Assembly: GCA_002914845.1 (NCBI GenBank)
Contig: JXTC01000512.1
Coordinates: forward strand, 123,585 to 187,584
Direction of reading: 5' to 3'
From: Trema orientale
Taxonomy: Eukaryota; Streptophyta; Magnoliopsida; Rosales; Cannabaceae
Length of the DNA stretch: 64,000 nt
The notes beneath the pieces were generated by a model. The model was not told the origin of the DNA and ran no database searches. It saw only the letters and a program-made list of their open reading frames with translations. Every line of letters starts with the position of its first letter. The first letter of the stretch is position 1. Shown piece by piece: positions 57,851 to 64,000 of this stretch. A program made the position numbers and the translations under genes.

Positions 57851-60291
57851 AATAAAATTTTTATTGAAGAATATATACACGAATTTCTAAACAGTAAAAG
57901 AGCCTCAACCTCGGTTACGAGGGCTGAGGATTAAAAGGGCTACGATGGCTTTGCATGGTCTTTTGGATACCTACCATTAATTTGTACGTATGTCTCTGAA
58001 TCACCCAATATCTGTTTGTAGGAGTACGCGAGAACGACTAACTAAAGTGAAAAACATTTATTCAAGGAAAACAAAAGGGATAAATTAAACGAAGAACTGT
58101 ATATTGATCATAACTACTAACATATCTCTAAAGGTCCACCAAGAAATAAATTGTGTAGGTCATCAAGGTACAATGATACACATAGAATTAATGTGAATTG
58201 TGAATGTTAGATAAAACCTCACCCGACAGCAAAATCGGGAAAAAGTCCAAGTAAAGAGAAGAACGACGTCGTTGAATTGAGTTCTGTCTGAAATGACAGG
58301 AATGTCCTGTAGATGATATATACGAGAGAATCTTGATTCTCTGTCTCTCTCTCTCTGAGATTGGATCCTATTGGCGTATCTTCTATTGATACGCACATGA
58401 ACAGGCTAATCCGATAGATTGACTGATCACGACGTTGTCAAGAAATTCCACAACAAAAGGTACAGAAACCCCTTACCATGGGTTTGACCTTTAGCTGTGT
58501 TATATCTTGGGATACTACTATTCAAGATTCATGAGTCGTTCCGTTCGATAAATATGAATATATATTTGTCTATTCTATAATTGTTTTTTTTTTTTTGGTG
58601 GGAAATTTGGAATTTATTGATAGATTATTAATTTTTTTTTCTAGGTACGTAGTACTAATTTTGACTTTTTGTTCATTTGTTTCAGATTGATGGAGACAAC
58701 ATATATAGCCTTATAGACTGTCGTACGATATAAATTACAATTACGTATAGATTAATGTAAAAGTTTCTACTTTTTACAGCATGTTTTATTAATCGCAATA
58801 AAACGTGCATATAAAATTCATGTGGGAAGAAAAAGTTATAGGAAAGTTTCCGAGAAACAGCTTCGGACCAAATCATACTTCATTAGATCCAGTCTTATAA
58901 GGGTTACCTATACAATGTGGCTGATGATGTATTATACGGCATATGCATCATGTTCTACATTTATAATTTCTTTCTTAATCAATGAATGCATTCCACTTCG
59001 TTAAAAAAAAGGGAAGAAGAGAGAAATAAACCTTTTAGCGACAAAAGATCTACCTTTTCCTAAGGTTATACAATAGAAGACTTTTAGAGGAAAGTTTAAG
59101 AGGACTATATTCGCATTCTGTAATACATATACAGGCACCTTTTTATTTTATCAAATTGTCTAACAAGAATAAATTTTACTCTTATTTTGAAGATTATGAT
59201 AGAGAAATTGAATTCAGACACCCCATTCTATGATTAAAAAGAACCAATAGATAAATAAATATTAAAAACCTTGTACACAAATAGACATGAAATTTTTTCA
59301 AAAAGCAATAAAAGATAAGTAATTGTTTTATTAATTGATGGTGGGATATTAGGAACATCCTTCCATTAGAACAAAAAACCACTAAGATCAAATCTGTTTG
59401 AATGATCGCATACATTTCTTCAATTCCCAGTACAAATAAAACTAAGTTTCGTTTTGAAATATGTATCTATACTCACATGACGAGTTTTAGTTGATTCATA
59501 TTATTTGCACCATAAAATAGATTTAAACATGAAGTCGAGAGAAGAAACCCGTACCAATTAGTAAAGAAAAGGAATGTACGTACAAAATCATAAAATAAGT
59601 AAGTGAACAAATAGATGTAAAAATGAAGCTATGTAACTAAAGAGAGAGGAAAAACAAAAAAAGAAATCTCTTCTAGCCAGAAAGTATAAACAACGAAAAA
59701 TATGGAGAAGTGTAGTGAGAGGATTAATATGTGATTAGAATTGGGGAAGGGCGGGAGTTTACAGATTAAAAACAAAAGTCAATCAATGGGTGCAGTGAGT
59801 ATTGTTTTTAATCTATTAAGTTTAGATGTGTTAATTTGTCCAATTTAATCCTTTTACTGCCAAGAAAAGTCCATTATATTTATGTCCCTTGAGGCTCAGG
59901 GTGCAAATATAGCCTCAAAGTGAAATTGCCGAGCAAATTGTGTTGAAAATTGATAGTTCTACATAAATACATCATCATTCCAGAAAATTGGCAGATTAGC
60001 TCAATTATACGAGGGTCATAACCTTTTTTCATGTCTTGTCCCTATTTTATTACGGCATATATAATTTGAAAAGGAGATCTACGTACCCTAAATAATTTGC
60101 TAATAATACTCAATAGTCAATAGTCAATATATACTTGTACCCTTTGCCAGAAGATAAATATATTCAGGTTATAATTAAAAGGAAAATTAAGCGGTTGATT
60201 TTTCTAAAGGCATATATAAATTACATGTATACATCTTCTATCTCGTCTTAATCTATATGTCTTGTTAAAACAAGTACTTTATATATCTTAT
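57851..60291. other. intergenic, no gene recognised
   Basis: Contains a TCTCTCTCTC run near 58340-58358. A GC-richer stretch at 57900-58400 has short open frames but no recognised motif. The rest is AT-rich. Confidence 0.5.
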
Positions 60292-60302
60292 GTCTACTTG
60301 CA

Positions 60303-60491
60303 AACAGGTCCACTGGGCTAGCTGAACAAGTGAGTAAACGGGGTGAATCAAGATTGGGTACTAAGTCGAGAGTTCAACTCCAAAGGCGCGTGAATTATTA
60401 TTTTTTAATTTATAATAAATAAAAATTATTAATTAAATCTTATTTAAAATTTATAATAAGTAGAAATCATTAATTAAAAAATAGAAAAAAC
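60303..60491 (+). mobile_element. tRNA-derived SINE with 11-bp target duplication
   Basis: A-box-like GGGCTAGCTGAACAAGTG and B-box-like AAGTCGAGAGTTCAACTCC, then an AT-rich tail in which TTTATAATAA(A/G)TA(A/G)AAAT..ATTAATTAAA is duplicated. The perfect direct repeat GTCTACTTGCA (60292-60302 and 60492-60502) flanks it. Related to the SINE at 53574-53739. Confidence 0.85.
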
Positions 60492-60899
60492 GTCTACTTG
60501 CATATTCAATAAAAGCTACGGGAAATATTATATGTGGTACGATAATTCGTTATAGCAAGTTGTTCACGAAGCGGGGTTTGTTCTTTCTCTGTAGCAGAAG
60601 TCCGGATTTCCCACGTAATAAAATTTACATCTTTGTCCACGACAACCTCAAAATCTGAGCTGTTCTGTGTAACTGAGATCTCACCTGTCATATGCATGAT
60701 TTACACGTATTCTTCTGTTTACAAGGTCTATAAATAGAAATATGGTCTTGTCTTTTTCCCTTTTGTGGCATCTAATTTGTGTGGTCGATGTAACTTATAT
60801 GTACTTAGCTATTCGAATAGAGTTAAAAGAAAATTTCGGATCACATATTCCCAAAACTTATTTGTGATAATTGCTTGATTAACATGAAGAGCTGTTCTT

Positions 60900-61068
60900 G
60901 CCAACTGGGACTAGCTCAGTTGGTCCAAAGTTTGAGGGTTGTATGTGTGTGTTTGGGGGGAGGTCAGGGGTTCAAACCTTGGTAGTATGTGTGTGTGTCA
61001 TTTTCCTTTAATTTGTAGTAAGTGGTGGTCATTAGTTAAGCCCCACTTTTTTAAAGAAAAAAAAAAAA
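60900..61068 (+). mobile_element. tRNA-derived SINE with 16-bp perfect target duplication
   Basis: A-box-like GACTAGCTCAGTTGGTCC and B-box-like GGTCAGGGGTTCAAACCTTG, TGTGTG stretches, then the tail GTCATTAGTTAAGCCCCAC and T/A tracts. ATGAAGAGCTGTTCTT is present on both sides without mismatch (60884-60899 and 61069-61084). The long perfect duplication suggests a recent insertion by LINE-type machinery. A relative lies at 21101-21237. Confidence 0.9.
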
Positions 61069-61084
61069 ATGAAGAGCTGTTCTT

Positions 61085-64000
61085 ATTTTTCTTATTATAT
61101 AACATATGAATTATTTAAAGCTAGCACACTAATAAATATATATCTATGTTCCTTTCAATATATATATATATGAGTTTGGTTTAAATGGTTACAACAATAT
61201 TTACCTATGGATGGTTACAATGGTTTAAACCGTTAGATCTAATATCCTACGATGGTGATTAGTTTGGTGGTTAGCCAAAAAAATTTAATACTATTTGTTA
61301 CCATAAAAAAAATTTAATACTATCACTACTTTTTTTAGTATCCATTCATGGTCACAAAAAAATTGTAACCATTGAGAAGTCCTCCATATATATATCTATG
61401 TTAACTCTCTCTAGTTTTACAGGGGTACATATTATTATACTCATTTGTTTCCTAATTAGGATATGATATAATTAAGTCATTGGTTAATTAATATATATAG
61501 CTAATGAAGCTCGATGCTAACCCCTGTGATGATCAGCTAATAATTAGCCAATATTAAGAAGAAGAAAAAAAAAATTACTTGAGGACCACCTGCAGTGTGC
61601 TGATCAGGTACTGTGCAGTACTATGATTTTTAATATAGATGGTAGTAATTTTTATCAATCAAACGTGAAAACTTCATTGACTTAGGAGGACGAACACATC
61701 AAAGATCGATTAATGAGCATAGTAGGTACGTCATCAAAGTTAGCTGAAAGCATATATAGATTTTGGCGGTGGTGTATGTACATTTTAACATCATATATAT
61801 ACGCACACAAAATATAAGACTGTAACATGTATATGGTGATTAATAGTTATATATTTTACATATCGGTTTTGTTGGTTTGGACCACGTGACAAATCTTGTG
61901 GGGCTGATCTAGGCGTTGGATCCCCAAAAAGATTTTGAATATCTTAGAATAGTCCCCACCCACGAGGTCATCTCTACGTACCCCCATGTTCTTTCTCTGT
62001 AAAGAGAGCTAGCTTTTGGCTCTCACTATAGTCTTAATTTCACTCTATCCTTCTCAATGTACTTACCAAAAATTTGTACCATATGTATTTTATCCACAAA
62101 AAAAGCTCCATATGCTGTGCATTTCCATGAACCATTTATATGGTCACTGTAAAAAGTTGAAGGGCAAAAATCTTCTGATTCACCATCTCAAAATCCACTT
62201 TTGACAAATATAAACCGTCCAGAGATTCGTACGTGGATATGGTGGATAGAGCCGAATAATATTTATTATGATATCATCAATGTGAATTATATTTGTGTGT
62301 ACAGTTTCCATACTTTTTTGTTCGGTCAGGAATTCATTATTTATGTCGTCCACATTAACATGTGGTTAATTAATTTATCTGTAGAAAAAGTTACCATTAA
62401 TATCTTGATATATTGATCACTAAATCTCTGACGATTGTGTGTTATTTCTTTTTCTCGAATGTTTGAATGAGAGAAATCAGTGAGAATTAATAATTAATAA
62501 ATCAAATAACAAATATTTCATATGTAGACAATATGCCTTTTTAGGTCACACATATATATATATATATATGCTTCATGTATGTGAGAGATGATTCATATAT
62601 ATACATATATGTATTTATATGCACACACATAATAGAATGTAAGAATCAAACCCTTTTCTGTAAGTATCTCTTCTAATTTGCTTTCGTTAGGTAGAATACC
62701 TAACTACGACTGTTTGGACATGTGGAAAGGTATGTGCCACCTTAGTTGTTTTCACGGCAGAATAAGCTAACTAGATCACAGCCTATCAATATACAAGTAA
62801 CACAATAATATATTATTAATTTCTATTTATTAACGATTGGTTAGCATTAAATATATATAAGCTTCATATAATGAACAGAGAAATAATGTTATGGATATAA
62901 TCCATAAGCATGGTGCACATGAATGCCAAAGATTACACATTCTGAATAATCCATACATATGTATGTATATTCATGAGTTATAAATATATGTATATATTAT
63001 TTCTTTTAGATGATCTATACACATATATGGTGGAGTGTCTCTTGCTATCCGATAGCTCCTCCTACCTGTGAGATCTTTAGGTCAAAGATTATCCTTTGAA
63101 CGAGTATATATATTTGTTAGTCTAATAGACATTTCAAATCAAAATCTTTGCTTCAAACCTGAAGATATCTTTGTCTATATCAGAAATAGAAAATTGGAAA
63201 AAGTACAATCTGACTAGAAAATTTCTAGAATTAAGAGACGTTATTATACATTTATATATGATCCATCATGAACAATAAGTAATTTATAATATGGTTCATT
63301 CTCTTAGAAATAATAATATGCGTTTATTGAAGCACAATGTGTGTGTATATATATATAATATAAGATCAACTTGAAGACTAAATATATGGTACAGTACCAT
63401 ACCACAATTATTTAGGAAGAAATTCTTGTGATTATCCTTGCGTAGACATAGAAGGCATTGTTTTCTTCCCATATTTATATTTTTTATGGGTGCATGCGTG
63501 ATGCTTTCTAAGTAATCTATTTAGAGATTCCTTAAAAATATAAAAATTGAAACTTCCTTGTAGTACAAAATATTATGTGTTTGCAAGACGGTCAAAAAGC
63601 CCAAGCAATTTTGTTAATGAACATTAATCAATTATATAAACCTGTAAGATATATCTAGTCTGCCAAAAAATATAACGGAAATTGCTAGTTAATTAAAATT
63701 AATAATTATCCACGGAAGTGTAAGATTAACCTTTTGTGGTATCTTTTCTATCTTTCTCTATTAGTGGGAAACATCCTAATGAATGAATCCCTATTAAAAA
63801 AATCAAGATCAATCAGTCTGACTCTGACCCAATCTTGGGATAACATATGGGCTGGATTGGATTACTAGCTAGCTAGTCTCCAATTTGACCTTTTACCAAT
63901 CACATGTAGCCATATAGACATGGCAAACACAAACAAAATCTTTCATGGAAGAAAAAATGTGGTTGATGTTCCCTAGTTCCAATATGTCACGAATCCATAA
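61085..64000. other. intergenic, no gene recognised
   Basis: AT-rich with TA/CATA microsatellites (near 61158, 62551, 62597 and 63345). A possible inverted motif AATGGTTACAA (61176, 61207) against TTGTAACCATT (61361) may mark another MITE around 61165-61372; its ends are not clear. Open frames at 62016-62416 lack any motif. No gene or RNA gene was recognised up to the window end. Confidence 0.5.

Noticed and set aside
60506-60697. 63-residue minus-strand frame
   Set aside because: No recognisable family; the size is compatible with chance.
60900-60990. tRNA gene candidate from A- and B-box-like sequences
   Set aside because: The spacing and tail, the lack of a cloverleaf and the flanking target duplication identify a SINE, not a functional tRNA gene. 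The same holds for 53574, 60303 and 21101.

Overview
The window looks like nuclear DNA of a flowering plant, almost certainly a eudicot. It is very AT-rich, has spliced genes with GT-AG introns, and encodes plant-specific families (LOB-domain factor, cytokinin dehydrogenase, DUF4408/DUF761 protein). It is packed with plant-type LTR retrotransposons, MULE-like and hAT-like elements, MITEs and tRNA-derived SINEs. I cannot name the species. Only four genes look intact; most of the rest is transposon debris and AT-rich intergenic sequence.

Layout. 1-4.2 kb: intergenic, with a 184-bp tandem duplication and a 726-bp hAT-like element. 4.2-14.5 kb: a ~150-bp minisatellite split by a decayed 9.36-kb Copia retrotransposon; the Copia gag is itself split by a 1.66-kb solo LTR. 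14.5-17.4 kb: MITEs. 17.76-18.57 kb (+): intact single-exon DUF4408/DUF761 gene of the PAMP-induced A70 type. 20.5-24.2 kb: MITEs, SINE-like copies and tandem repeats. 24.26-25.34 kb (-): two-exon LOB-domain gene. 25.86-26.36 kb: a 499-bp fold-back element. 27.8-33.1 kb: two long LTR-like blocks in opposite orientation. 33.3-35.9 kb: MITEs. 36.3-41.75 kb: a cluster of MULE-like elements. One carries a fragment of a class III peroxidase gene (Pack-MULE-like); another carries a 590-bp tandem repeat built from mutually reverse-complementary 11-mers. 42.17-45.30 kb (+): seven-exon DENR/TMA22 translation factor gene, with a hAT-like MITE in its last intron. 47.80-52.36 kb (+): five-exon cytokinin oxidase/dehydrogenase gene. 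52.4-64 kb: intergenic, with a SINE nested in a MITE, a Copia-like solo LTR and two SINEs with long perfect target-site duplications.

The four genes do not form a pathway. They serve stress response (A70-like), development (LBD), translation re-initiation (DENR) and cytokinin breakdown (CKX). I found no new multi-gene system. The most unusual material is transposon structure: the peroxidase-carrying element, the alternating inverted 11-mer array, a 172-bp MITE whose empty site survives in a neighbouring duplicate, and several nested insertions whose order can be read from target-site duplications. All alignments were made by eye, so boundaries and percentages are approximate.
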